Below, piece by piece: positions 26,274-34,412 of a stretch of DNA of 64,000 bases (its first letter is position 1; every line of letters starts with the position of its first letter). This DNA comes from Microscilla marina ATCC 23134. Lineage in GTDB: Bacteria; Bacteroidota; Bacteroidia; Cytophagales; Microscillaceae. The translations under genes were made by a program, and so were the position numbers. The stretch is taken from assembly GCF_000169175.1 (NCBI RefSeq), contig NZ_AAWS01000010.1, forward strand, positions 62,001 through 126,000. Direction: 5' to 3'. A model generated the notes under the pieces. It had not been told where the DNA came from. It saw only the letters and a list, made by a program, of their open reading frames with translations, and ran no database searches.

Positions 26274-26690
26274 ATGACAAAAGATACACAAATGATCTAC
26301 CATAGCCATTTTTGCAAATATGCTTATTACCCTGAAGACAAGTTGCTTATGGGAGAGTGGACAAATACTGATAAGCTTACTCAAAGTATTTTTAAGGATG
26401 AACTGTTAAAAGGAGAGTTGTATGCCATTGAGCATTGTCGCCCAGTATGCTATTTGGTAGATGCCAGCAAGTTTTGGTTACCTATTACACCTGATACTCA
26501 GCGTTGGATGGCAGAAAACATAAGCCCCAATTATGCCAGGTATGGCTTGAAAAAGCTTGCTTTTCTGATGAGCAGTGAATTTATTACCCAACTTTCTATA
26601 GAGCAAACCAACAATACAACGTTTGTGCGTGGTGTAGAGAAAAAGCATTTTGAAGAAGAACAACCCGCGCTCAATTGGTTGAAGTCTTAA
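26274..26690 (+). CDS. Hypothetical protein, possibly STAS/SpoIIAA-like
   Basis: A 138-residue cytoplasmic protein. The pattern of a short N-terminal strand with YYPEDKLLMGEWTN, then ELYAIEHCRPVCYLVDASKFW and YGLKKLAFLMSSEFI, alternates strands and helices as in SpoIIAA-like/STAS proteins often found in Bacteroidota, but I cannot assign the family with certainty. No catalytic residues stand out. It is 9 bases upstream of the OmpA-family gene on the same strand and may share its transcript. A later in-frame ATG at 26292 is also possible as start. Confidence 0.6.
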   Translation: MTKDTQMIYHSHFCKYAYYPEDKLLMGEWTNTDKLTQSIFKDELLKGELYAIEHCRPVCYLVDASKFWLPITPDTQRWMAENISPNYARYGLKKLAFLMSSEFITQLSIEQTNNTTFVRGVEKKHFEEEQPALNWLKS

Positions 26691-26699
26691 CTTGTATCA

Positions 26700-27752
26700 A
26701 TGAATCCTACCTATACGATTGTTAGTTGGGTGTTGGGGTTTGTAAGCTTGTCTTTGGCACCTACAGCACAAAACCTGGTGCCCAACCCAGGGTTTGAAGA
26801 GTTCAAAAGTTGCCCTGCCACCTTTGGAGAAATAAGCCAGCTTAAGCACTGGGAAAGCTACCACTACACGCCTGATTTTTTTCACGCCTGTGCCACCAAA
26901 CCTCAGGTCAAAACGCCTAAGAACTTTTTTGGGATTCAAAAGCCAGCCAGTGGCAAGGGGTATGTTGGTCTTACTGCTTTTCATGCCAAAGCACCTCATG
27001 AAGTGATTGGCGTAAAATTATTAAAACCTTTAAAAAAAGGAGTAAGGTATGAAGCCAGCATAAAAGTGTCGTTAGCAGAGAAGTACTCAAAGTATGCTAT
27101 AAATAAGTTAGGCCTTCTGTTTACCAATGAGCCCAAAAAAGCATATAATGCGCATAAAATGCACGTAAAGGCGGTAGGTATGATCAAAGAAACCAACAAG
27201 TGGGTTAACATTGGTGGAGTGTTTACCCCAGATAAAGACTATGCTTATATGATGATTGGTAATTTTTTTGACTGGGAATATACCGATCGTTTGATGGTAC
27301 ACCCCAGTATCGAGTTTAATGCAGCTTATTATTATATAGACGATGTATATGTGGCAAAACAAGGGACACGCTTGAGTTTTTCATCAATTATCAGTGTCGA
27401 GACAGGAGAAGTATATCGTTTAGACAATGTGTCATTTGACTTTAACAAAGCCACGTTTAGACCTTTTTCTAAGGTTGAACTGGATAAGTTGGTAAAATTG
27501 CTGAAACAATACCCTGCAATAGTTATTTTAATAACTGGGCATACTGATAACATAGGTACAGATACCAAAAATTTTGACTTGTCGCAACGTAGGGCACAAA
27601 CAGTGGCCAATTACTTGCTTACTAAAGGAGGAGTTGATCCAGACAGGATAAGGACAGAAGGGATGGGCGAAACTCAACCTGTGATGTCTAATAATACCAA
27701 TACAGGGAGGGCGCTTAACCGAAGAGTAGAGTTTCGGGTATTGAAAAAATAA
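26700..27752 (+). CDS. OmpA-family outer membrane protein
   Basis: A 350-residue envelope protein with an N-terminal signal peptide ending near APTAQNLVPNPGFEEF. Residues about 20-215 form a beta-rich domain of the kind that starts with NPGFEE and later DDVYV, seen in carbohydrate-binding-like domains of Bacteroidota surface proteins. Residues about 240-350 are the OmpA C-terminal peptidoglycan-binding domain, with FDFNKATFRPFSKVELDKL, TGHTDNIGTDTKNFDLSQRR and GETQPVMSNNTNTGRALNRR. The Asp/Arg pair that binds diaminopimelate is present. It likely tethers the outer membrane to the wall. Confidence 0.9.
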   Translation: MNPTYTIVSWVLGFVSLSLAPTAQNLVPNPGFEEFKSCPATFGEISQLKHWESYHYTPDFFHACATKPQVKTPKNFFGIQKPASGKGYVGLTAFHAKAPHEVIGVKLLKPLKKGVRYEASIKVSLAEKYSKYAINKLGLLFTNEPKKAYNAHKMHVKAVGMIKETNKWVNIGGVFTPDKDYAYMMIGNFFDWEYTDRLMVHPSIEFNAAYYYIDDVYVAKQGTRLSFSSIISVETGEVYRLDNVSFDFNKATFRPFSKVELDKLVKLLKQYPAIVILITGHTDNIGTDTKNFDLSQRRAQTVANYLLTKGGVDPDRIRTEGMGETQPVMSNNTNTGRALNRRVEFRVLKK

Positions 27753-27919
27753 CTTATTCAGGATGGTTAAGTAAGCATAGTACCCTGTTAATTCGAGTTT
27801 ACTTCATTTTCTGAGAGTTGGTTTTTAAGAGAAGTCAAAAGCTATTTTGTTAATGGTGTGCTATAAGTAATTTTCCGTATTATTAAATAACTTTCTATCA
27901 TTTATAATCTACATAACCA

Positions 27920-28480
27920 ATGGGGGTTGATATACACATAAAGACCGAGCCGGACATTTTTGAAGCCGACTTTGAGCAAAATGACCATAAATACAGACTA
28001 AGCCGCCAGTTTTGTTGGCTAATAACTGATATGAAAGCGGGTACCAATAGTGAACTTTTTCAATTGGGTGACTTTACCAATACCGACATTCATCCACTGA
28101 TCAAAATGTGTGATTATCCGCCAGAGGTACCCCCCGACCGTTATCGTTTTTTGTATGGCAAACCCAACGAATCGGACGAAGAGGTGCTGGCAAGGGTAAA
28201 CCAAATGAAACAAGCCAGCCAGCAGTCATTAGACACTATAGAGCTGTTGGTACATAAGTTATTGTTGGGGTTAGTGCATCAGTCCAATTTTTTCGAAAAG
28301 GTGGTCTATTCTAATCAAAATAAGTACTGGTTGAAGTCTTATTTTAAAGGGGTAGAAAATGATGCACCTAGTCAAAACTTTATGGACAATAACCTGGGGC
28401 GTGATTTACGCAATTTTTTGAATACTCTTGAGTATATCAGGAGTAAAAAAGGTGAGCAGGTATTTTTTCGTTTTCTTTAG
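27920..28480 (+). CDS. Hypothetical protein
   Basis: A 186-residue cytoplasmic protein with no signal peptide or membrane helix. It begins MGVDIHIKTEPDIFEADFEQ and is rich in acidic residues in the first half and helical in the second (SQQSLDTIELLVHKLL, LGRDLRNFLNTLEYI). Such short acidic single genes are sometimes immunity or accessory proteins, but nothing in the sequence shows this. I do not recognise the family. It stands alone, with a 167-bp spacer upstream and a small hairpin downstream. Confidence 0.65.
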   Translation: MGVDIHIKTEPDIFEADFEQNDHKYRLSRQFCWLITDMKAGTNSELFQLGDFTNTDIHPLIKMCDYPPEVPPDRYRFLYGKPNESDEEVLARVNQMKQASQQSLDTIELLVHKLLLGLVHQSNFFEKVVYSNQNKYWLKSYFKGVENDAPSQNFMDNNLGRDLRNFLNTLEYIRSKKGEQVFFRFL

Positions 28481-28530
28481 AGGTAAATACTCCACCGTAA
28501 TTTTATATAAAACCAACTATTGACCATCAC

Positions 28531-28560
28531 AAGCCCTTTCGAAAGACAGGGCTTTCTTGT
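28531..28560 (+). terminator. Probable weak terminator
   Basis: AAGCCCT (28531-28537) pairs with AGGGCTT (28548-28554) around a 10-base loop containing TTCGAA; a modest T content follows. It lies 50 bases after the stop at 28480. The right arm is also the left end of the repeat described at 28548-28740. Confidence 0.5.
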
Positions 28561-28740
28561 AAAGCTTACCATAGAAATACCTCATTAAAAACCAGTATTT
28601 AAATACAATAAATAGTGTTTTTTGTCAACTTTCGGTCGCTCACAGTTTACCAAAGAGTGTCATGCTGTCGAAGTTTGAAATGTATTTTAGGTTGAATTTA
28701 CCTCAATTTTAAAGCTGCTCATTTTTTATAAGCAAGCCTT
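28548..28740. repeat. Possible element with AGGGCTTTCTT ends, copy 1
   Basis: The left end AGGGCTTTCTTGTAAA is approximately inverted at the right end, where CTCATTTTTTATAAGCAAGCCTT (28718-28740, given as its parts CTCATTTTTTATAAG and CAAGCCTT) matches the right end of the 29511-29842 element at 21 of 23 bases. The interior is unrelated. The two flank the hsp20 gene. No direct repeats are seen here, so this may be a decayed copy. The rest of the 28481-28982 spacer is AT-rich and shows nothing else. Confidence 0.4.
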
Positions 28741-28982
28741 GTTTCGAGAAAATAAGGTTTGCTTTAAGCCTGCCAATACTGCTTTGTGTTGTAAAAGCGG
28801 TTGGAGGAGTATTTCTTGATGATAGATGAAAAATAGACATTATGACAGTTTTTTAAGGGTTGGAAAATATAAAACTAGCCATTTTGTCTTAAAAAAGGTT
28901 GAAAAACCTACTGGCACAGCCATTGATCTAAAAGTGGGCAAATATTAAATTAATTATTAAACCAACAAAACACTATAAAATT

Positions 28983-29429
28983 ATGTCATTGATTAAATGG
29001 AACAGAGATCAATTTTTACCAGATTTTACCAACGTATTAAACGAATTATTCGACGATGATTTTTTTAGCAAAGGCAAGTATATGCCTGCGGTAAACATTA
29101 AAGACAACACTGACGATTATCATATCGAAGTGGCCGCTCCTGGTTTGGACAAGGGTGACTTTAAGATTTCGTTGGATGACGATGTATTGACGATTTCATC
29201 AGAGAAAAAATCTGAGCACGTAGAAAACTCAGAAGAATCCCAAGGCGACAAACCTACATATACTCGCCGTGAGTTTAGCTACCAATCATTTAGTCGTTCG
29301 TTTACTTTGCCTAAAAGTGTGAAACACGACGATATTTCGGCAAATTATAACAACGGGGTATTAAGCATTGTAGTACCCAAAGAGGAAGCCTCTAAAGAAG
29401 GAGAGGTCAAAACTATTGATATTTCATAA
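28983..29429 (+). CDS. Hsp20 / alpha-crystallin family small heat-shock protein
   Basis: A 148-residue ATP-independent chaperone that holds unfolding proteins. The alpha-crystallin domain covers about 33-138: MPAVNIKDNTDDYHIEVAAPG, FKISLDDDVLTISSEKK, YTRREFSYQSFSRSFTLP and the closing GVLSIVVPKEE. The N-terminal arm is short (FLPDFTNVLNELFDDDFF) as in other Bacteroidota class proteins. The gene is alone, with a long 502-bp upstream spacer and its own terminator. The sequence does not show which heat-shock control it has. Confidence 0.96.
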   Translation: MSLIKWNRDQFLPDFTNVLNELFDDDFFSKGKYMPAVNIKDNTDDYHIEVAAPGLDKGDFKISLDDDVLTISSEKKSEHVENSEESQGDKPTYTRREFSYQSFSRSFTLPKSVKHDDISANYNNGVLSIVVPKEEASKEGEVKTIDIS

Positions 29430-29452
29430 CATTAATCACAAGTTCTTAATTG

Positions 29453-29486
29453 AAAGGAAAGCGGTACTACTGCTTTCCTTTTTTCG
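29453..29486 (+). terminator. Rho-independent terminator after hsp20
   Basis: A perfect 10-bp stem (AAAGGAAAGC, 29453-29462, against 29472-29481) with a 9-base loop and a run of T. Confidence 0.9.
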
Positions 29487-29499
29487 GTTCATCAAGGAT

Positions 29500-29510
29500 T
29501 TGTTAAAAGC
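29500..29510. repeat. Direct repeat TTGTTAAAAGC, left of the 332-bp element
   Basis: Eleven bases identical to 29843-29853; the pair flanks an element with inverted ends and looks like a target-site duplication. Confidence 0.72.
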
Positions 29511-29842
29511 AGGGCTTTCTTATAAAAGGCTATTTAGTGATCTTTCATAAATAATTTGAGCCATTAAAGTGTATCTATTGCCGCCCTCATTCTTCTCAAA
29601 AAAAAAGCCTCATAGCTTTGGCTATGCACCGTTTTTTTTGAATCGTCTGAGAACAATGTATTTTCTTAAATTGGCACATCTTATTTTTTCCAGATCACTT
29701 AGGAGAATATATCACCGAAAAACCATATTTCTGCCTCGCCTGCTCCGAGCTTGTCCTCGGAGGGCAGTGTCTCCATGCCCGATCGAAACTTCGTGCTTTG
29801 CAAGCTTCAGAGAGGTTTCTCATTTTTTATAAGAAAGCCCTA
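29511..29842. mobile_element. Non-autonomous element, 332 bp, with a second element nested inside
   Basis: The left end AGGGCTTTCTTATAAAA (29511-29527) is matched by the reverse complement TTTTATAAGAAAGCCCT at the right (29825-29841). The 11-bp sequence TTGTTAAAAGC flanks both sides. The element holds the 168-bp hairpin repeat B (29534-29701) and, at 29715-29815, a GC-richer stretch with inverted bits (CCGAGCTTGTCCTCGG). The reading frame across 29569-29832 follows repeat sequence and is not a gene. No transposase is inside, so movement would need a partner in trans. Confidence 0.75.
29534..29701 (-). repeat. Short hairpin repeat element, copy B (168 bp)
   Basis: In reverse complement this is almost the same as 6457-6620 (about seven substitutions, one 1-bp and one 3-bp indel). 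It keeps the inverted ends TTAGTGATCT / AGATCACTTA and the hairpin CATAGCTTTGGCTATG, here with a better palindrome than copy A. It lies within the left part of the 332-bp element. Confidence 0.85.
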
Positions 29843-29853
29843 TTGTTAAAAGC
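29843..29853. repeat. Direct repeat TTGTTAAAAGC, right of the 332-bp element
   Basis: Exact partner of 29500-29510. The remaining spacer up to 30111 is AT-rich and holds the htrA leader; no clear signal is seen. Confidence 0.72.
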
Positions 29854-30111
29854 TATTTCAACTATTATTTTTGCAAATGCAACACCTGTCAAGGGTGTTA
29901 AATATTGTTAAAAACTAATCATAAAAAGATCGATTTAGTTATGTTGGTCGTATGGTATATGAGCCATAAGTGTGAAAAGAACGACTGCGTATAAAGTAAG
30001 AAATTGGCTGATTCGTTGCTTTTTGTAACAATGGAAAGTCTACTATTTTGGCGTAACCCAGTCGTTACATTATTTGCATATAACTTTTAAATAACATAAA
30101 GAAAATACAGG

Positions 30112-31617
30112 ATGAATAAAAGAAATTTTTTGTATCTGCTATTAGTAGCAGTCTTGGCAAGTGGAGTTACGTTAGGAGTGTATAAACTTGCTGGGTTTGA
30201 TCGAAGCGAGATTGTTTTGCAAGAAGCAGGCAATGGTGAAAATGGTGCAGTTGTTCGTTTTGCCAAGGGAGGCAACGCTGGAACACCCGTTGATTTTACT
30301 CTAGCTGCGTCAATGAGTACTCCTATGGTAGTGCATATAGTAGCTACCCAAAAGACCAATCAACGTGCTAGTCGTGGGCGTCAGGTACCAGATATTTTTC
30401 GCGAATTTTTTGGCGAAGGCGGAGGTGGTTCATTTCGTCGTCGTAATCAACCTTCCCGTTCTTCGGGGTCTGGGGTGATTGTATCAAAAGATGGATACAT
30501 TGTGACAAACAACCACGTAATAGACAATGCCCGTGAGGTAGATGTGATTTTGAACAACAAAAAAACTTACAAAGCTACAGTGATAGGCACTGACCCATCT
30601 ACAGATTTGGCTTTGGTAAAAATAAATGCCAAAAATCTGCCTTCTATAGTATTGGGCAACTCAGACAATGTAAAAGTAGGGCAGTGGGTACTTGCCGTAG
30701 GTAACCCTTTTAACCTGGAATCGACTGTAACTGCAGGAATTGTAAGTGCTAAAGGTAGAAACCTAAATATGTTACAGCGAGGGCAACGCGGTAGAATAAG
30801 CCCTATTGAGTCGTTTATTCAGACCGACGCTGCGGTAAACCCTGGAAACAGTGGGGGCGCCTTGATTAATACCAAAGGTGAATTGATTGGGATAAACACT
30901 GCCATAGCTACACCTACTGGTACTTTTGCCGGGTACTCGTTTGCAGTGCCTGTAAATATTGTCAAAAAAATTATCAAAGACCTGGTAGAGTTTGGTACAG
31001 TACAACGTGCTTATTTAGGGGTGTATTTCCGTGAGTTGAACGGTGAATTGGCAAAACAGTTAAAGTTAGACATTACCGAAGGAACCCATATAGATAGTTT
31101 GGTAGTGGGTGGCTCGGCTGAACAAAGCGGAGTGAAAAAAGGAGATGTGATTGTAGACATCGAAGGTAAAAAAATCAAAGGCTCATCTGATCTGTTGGAA
31201 GCCATTGGACGTAAGCGTCCAGGCGATAAAGTACGCATAAAAGTAAGCCGCAACGGTAAAATCAAAGAAGTGACTATTAAATTGAAAAACCGTGATGGCA
31301 ACAGCGATTTGGTAACCAAAAAGAAAGCAACTTCTTTCCGCACCCTGGGAGCTGAGTTTGCCGAGCTTACCGATGCCGAAAAGCAGCGGTATGATATAAG
31401 TGGAGGAGTGAAAGTAAGCAAAATGTTTGCGGGTACCTTACGTAGCATGACCGATATGCAAGAAGGTTTTATCATTACCGAGGTGAACGGTAAAAAAGTA
31501 AGCTCAATAAGCGACTTGAAATCGGCTTTGAGTAGCTCTAATAGCAGCATGGTGACGCTAGGTGGGGTTTATCCTAATGACCCAGGGCAACGCTACTATG
31601 CCTTTAAGAACAAATAA
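30112..31617 (+). CDS. HtrA/DegP-family periplasmic serine protease
   Basis: A 501-residue Do-type protease and chaperone for misfolded envelope proteins. An N-terminal membrane or signal segment (FLYLLLVAVLASGVTLGVY) exports it. The trypsin-like domain has His135 (NNHVIDNA), Asp165 (STDLALVK) and Ser247 (GNSGGAL), the full triad. A Gly/Arg-rich loop (RRRNQPSRSSGSG) lies just before the protease core, similar to the LA-loop position. The first PDZ domain follows at about 300-395 (YLGVYFRELNG, GVKKGDVIVDIEGKKI) and a second PDZ at about 400-495 (LGAEFAELTDAEK, MQEGFIITEVNGKKV). It is a single gene with a strong palindromic terminator. Confidence 0.95.
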   Translation: MNKRNFLYLLLVAVLASGVTLGVYKLAGFDRSEIVLQEAGNGENGAVVRFAKGGNAGTPVDFTLAASMSTPMVVHIVATQKTNQRASRGRQVPDIFREFFGEGGGGSFRRRNQPSRSSGSGVIVSKDGYIVTNNHVIDNAREVDVILNNKKTYKATVIGTDPSTDLALVKINAKNLPSIVLGNSDNVKVGQWVLAVGNPFNLESTVTAGIVSAKGRNLNMLQRGQRGRISPIESFIQTDAAVNPGNSGGALINTKGELIGINTAIATPTGTFAGYSFAVPVNIVKKIIKDLVEFGTVQRAYLGVYFRELNGELAKQLKLDITEGTHIDSLVVGGSAEQSGVKKGDVIVDIEGKKIKGSSDLLEAIGRKRPGDKVRIKVSRNGKIKEVTIKLKNRDGNSDLVTKKKATSFRTLGAEFAELTDAEKQRYDISGGVKVSKMFAGTLRSMTDMQEGFIITEVNGKKVSSISDLKSALSSSNSSMVTLGGVYPNDPGQRYYAFKNK

Positions 31618-31634
31618 ACATTTTAGTTTCCTTG

Positions 31635-31682
31635 AAAAATAACAAATTCCGTTCAGGTACCTGAACGGAATTTGTTATTTTT
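31635..31682. terminator. Terminator formed by a perfect 48-bp palindrome
   Basis: 31635-31658 is the exact reverse complement of 31659-31682 with no unpaired centre (GGTACC in the middle). A- and T-rich outer arms flank it. It lies 17 bases after the htrA stop and should end transcription on both strands; in RNA a few central bases would form the loop. Confidence 0.9.
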
Positions 31683-31736
31683 ACCCCTCAGTAAAACTTT
31701 GCTCAGGCAGATTTGGCTATCAAATAAGTGTGCATT

Positions 31737-31775
31737 ACAAAACTCCCGCCTGGTAAGTTGCACCAGGAGTTTTGT
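31737..31775. repeat. Second hairpin downstream of htrA
   Basis: ACAAAACT (31737-31744) pairs with AGTTTTGT (31768-31775) and CCTGGT (31749-31754) with ACCAGG (31762-31767), leaving a 4-base bulge and 7-base loop. AAAAA follows rather than T on the plus strand; on the minus strand it would read into T. No minus-strand gene ends nearby. Confidence 0.6.
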
Positions 31776-31814
31776 AAAAACGGTTATTATAAGCACCAAG
31801 GCAGCATTAAATAT

Positions 31815-31921
31815 ACCTAATGAGTAGATGTAACTATCTTATAATGAGAGAGTTGTTTTTGTTTGCAGCACCTATATACATCGGTATCTAAGGACTTATA
31901 GCTAATTACTTGTTGCTACTT
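31815..31921 (+). repeat. Dispersed spacer repeat, copy 1 (ACCTAATGAG...)
   Basis: The first 40 bases match the reverse complement of 37813-37852 at 33 positions, and a second block CTAATTACTTGTTGCTACTT near its end matches CTAATTACTTGCCGCTACTT of the other copy. The middle parts differ in length. It lies in the 366-bp spacer between htrA and the tandem paralogues. No coding capacity. Confidence 0.6.
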
Positions 31922-31983
31922 ATCATCTGCTATATTGCTAACTTAACCAACTTCATATACCCACTAATTATACATACATTACT

Positions 31984-32370
31984 ATGTCAAGCATTATCAT
32001 TATTTTTGTTCTTGTAGCATCCATTATCGCTATAGTCTCCACATCTATTGGTAGGTTTACTAATAAAACTATAGACAATGTGATGAAGCAAATGCCCCAT
32101 CTGGAAGAGCAGGAAACTACCCATAAACCACATTACTCGCCCGATAGCCTGCAAGCAAACAAGGCTGCTTCTGACAAAGATATTATAGAGGTAGCAGTGG
32201 CCAATGGTGGCAGAGTAACTCCCACTGTGCTATGTGCCCGCCTGGATATTTCTATCGATGAGGCTACCTCAAAGCTTGAAAGCTTGCACACTAAAGGAGT
32301 TTTTACTTTAGAAAATACTGAAGCAGGGCATTTGGTGTATGTATTGATAGACTTTGATTTGATGCGCTAA
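31984..32370 (+). CDS. Membrane-anchored protein with a winged-helix-like C-terminus (paralogue 1)
   Basis: A 128-residue protein with an N-terminal membrane helix (IIIIFVLVASIIAIVSTSIG), a hydrophilic linker and a C-terminal region of about 60 residues (KDIIEVAVANGGRVTPTVLCARLDI...). The alternation of helix, LCARLDISIDEATSKLESL and TLENTEAGHLVYVL is like a small winged helix (helix-turn-helix with wing). It is 35 bases before its paralogue and nearly identical to it at the C-terminus. It could be a regulator held at the membrane, but I know no named family. Confidence 0.72.
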   Translation: MSSIIIIFVLVASIIAIVSTSIGRFTNKTIDNVMKQMPHLEEQETTHKPHYSPDSLQANKAASDKDIIEVAVANGGRVTPTVLCARLDISIDEATSKLESLHTKGVFTLENTEAGHLVYVLIDFDLMR

Positions 32371-32405
32371 ATTTTTATTTGTCATAACCAATTTATAATT
32401 GAACG

Positions 32406-32804
32406 ATGGAATCTAATACAACCCCTCTCATACTTTTAGCTCTTGCAGCATCTGTGGTGATTTTTATACCTATTGTGGTGATATTTAGCAGGTCTCGTAA
32501 GCAAAATAAAAAAATAGCAGAGCAAACAGCTCACGGGCTTCAGCAAGGGGAGAACGCTCACCATAAACCTTTGTATGAACCCTCGAAAAGCACTCCTCAG
32601 GTGAGCGATAAAGCTGTGATAGAAGTAGCCGTGGCAAACAATGGCAAAGTAACCTCTACTGTTTTATGTGCCAAGTTAGACATTTCGGTGGCCGATGCTA
32701 CTGCCAAGCTCGAAAGCTTACACAATCAGGGTATTTTTACTTTAGACAATACCGATTCGGGGCATTTAGTCTATGTTTTGGTTGACCTGGATTTGATGAA
32801 ATAG
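32406..32804 (+). CDS. Membrane-anchored protein with a winged-helix-like C-terminus (paralogue 2)
   Basis: A 132-residue protein with the same plan as its upstream neighbour: membrane helix at about 10-28 (LLALAASVVIFIPIVVIF), a Lys/His/Gln linker, and the C-terminal domain VIEVAVANNGKVTSTVLCAKLDI ending in LVYVLVDLDLMK (quoted in parts). The C-terminal halves of the pair agree at roughly three quarters of positions, while the membrane segments and linkers differ, so selection is on the soluble domain. Tandem duplication is the obvious origin. Confidence 0.72.
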   Translation: MESNTTPLILLALAASVVIFIPIVVIFSRSRKQNKKIAEQTAHGLQQGENAHHKPLYEPSKSTPQVSDKAVIEVAVANNGKVTSTVLCAKLDISVADATAKLESLHNQGIFTLDNTDSGHLVYVLVDLDLMK

Positions 32805-32959
32805 TATTTTTTTGGCTAGTCAAAAACTGCCTGATGACTTGAAAAGTTGATCAAAACCTCAAAAATAAATAAGGATATACGCTTGAGCAAAAAACGACCA
32901 GGTAGAACTATTTCCATTGCAAAACCATACACTTGAAGCCAATAACTAAAAATAAAATA

Positions 32960-34405
32960 ATGCAAAAACTACAAAACTACATCAATGGAGAGTTGGTGGA
33001 GCCTATATCGGGGCGATATATAGATAATTACGATCCAGCAATTGGCGAGGTATATTCATTGATTCCTGACTCAAACGAAGAAGATGTGCAACAAGCAGTG
33101 GCTGCAGCCCAGGCGGCTTTTGAGGGGTGGTCGCTGATGCCCGCCGAGCAACGTTCGCGTATTATGCTGCGCATTTCAGCACTGATCGAAGATAACCTTG
33201 ACCGTTTAGCAAAAGCCGAGTCGGTAGACAATGGCAAACCAGTAAGTCTCGCTACTCAAGTAGACATTCCGAGGGCTGCCAAAAACTTTTGGTTTTACGC
33301 TACAGGTTTGGGGCATTACTCCTCGCAGGCACATGCCATGGAAAATGCTGCCATCAACTATACATTGAGGCACCCACTGGGAGTGGTGGGCTGTATCTCA
33401 CCCTGGAATTTACCTCTGTATTTATTTAGTTGGAAAATAGCCCCTGCGCTGGCCGCAGGTAATTGTGTGGTAGCCAAACCTTCTGAAATAACCCCAATGA
33501 CTGCCTATTTACTGTCAGAAATTTGCCAACAGGCAGGCTTGCCCAAAGGGGTGCTCAATATCATACATGGTTATGGACACAAAGCAGGGGCTGCCATTGT
33601 CAGTCATCCCCAAGTAAAGGCCATATCATTTACTGGTGGCACCAAAACCGGGGAAGCCATTGCCCGCGAAGCCGCCCCTAAGTTTAAGAAACTTTCGTTG
33701 GAGTTGGGGGGTAAAAACCCTAATATTATTTTTGCCGATTGTAACTACGAGCAAATGCTAGAGACAACTTTGCGTTCATCGTTTGCCAATCAAGGGCAGA
33801 TTTGCTTGTGTGGTTCACGTATTTTTGTGGAAAAATCATTGTATGAAAAGTTCAAAAAAGATTTTGTAGCACGTGTAAAAGATATGTGTATTGGCGACCC
33901 TGCTGTAGACGGTACCCACATTGGGGCAGTAGTGTCTGAACCCCACATGAACAAAATCTTGTCTTATATAGAACTTGCCCAACAAGAAGGGGGGACTCTG
34001 TTGACAGGAGGCAAACGTCATCAATTGCAAGGGCGTTGTGCCAATGGTTATTTTGTAGAACCTACGGTAGTAGAGGGCTTGAGCTATGACTGTAGGGTAA
34101 ACCAAGAAGAAATTTTTGGCCCAGTAGTCACTATTATGCCTTTCGAGACAGAAGAAGAAGTGCTTAAGTATGCCAATAGTGTGCAATATGGTTTATCCTC
34201 TACAGTATGGACCGAAAGCCTGAATCGGGCTACTCGCCTGGCACAACAAATAGAGGCAGGGATTGTATGGGTAAACTGTTGGTTATTGCGTGACTTACGT
34301 ACCCCGTTTGGTGGCGTAAAAGCTTCTGGAGTGGGGCGTGAGGGTGGCTTTGACGCAATGGAATTTTTTACTGAGCCCAAAAATGTGTGTATAAAAATAA
34401 ACTAA
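32960..34405 (+). CDS. Aldehyde dehydrogenase, likely 2-aminomuconate 6-semialdehyde dehydrogenase
   Basis: A 481-residue NAD-dependent aldehyde dehydrogenase, started at ATG 32960 (a TTG nine codons earlier is weak). It has CISPWNLPLYLFSWK, the Glu motif SLELGGKNPNIIF and the catalytic Cys motif FANQGQICLCGSRIF, with GPVVTIMPFETEEE and a C-terminal GGVKASGVGREGG. The sequence has the flavour of the hydroxymuconic/aminomuconic semialdehyde branch (ALDH8-like). Eight bases after it begins a RidA-family gene that suits 2-aminomuconate deaminase, and dioxygenase and monooxygenase genes of the kynurenine route lie within 10 kb, so the substrate is probably 2-aminomuconate semialdehyde. That assignment is inference from context. 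Confidence 0.85.
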   Translation: MQKLQNYINGELVEPISGRYIDNYDPAIGEVYSLIPDSNEEDVQQAVAAAQAAFEGWSLMPAEQRSRIMLRISALIEDNLDRLAKAESVDNGKPVSLATQVDIPRAAKNFWFYATGLGHYSSQAHAMENAAINYTLRHPLGVVGCISPWNLPLYLFSWKIAPALAAGNCVVAKPSEITPMTAYLLSEICQQAGLPKGVLNIIHGYGHKAGAAIVSHPQVKAISFTGGTKTGEAIAREAAPKFKKLSLELGGKNPNIIFADCNYEQMLETTLRSSFANQGQICLCGSRIFVEKSLYEKFKKDFVARVKDMCIGDPAVDGTHIGAVVSEPHMNKILSYIELAQQEGGTLLTGGKRHQLQGRCANGYFVEPTVVEGLSYDCRVNQEEIFGPVVTIMPFETEEEVLKYANSVQYGLSSTVWTESLNRATRLAQQIEAGIVWVNCWLLRDLRTPFGGVKASGVGREGGFDAMEFFTEPKNVCIKIN

Positions 34406-34412
34406 ATAAATA

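Noticed and set aside
29569-29832. An 87-codon open frame inside the spacer after hsp20
   Set aside because: It runs through repeat copy B and the GC-rich inverted bits of the 332-bp element; its composition follows repeat sequence and it has no protein-like pattern.
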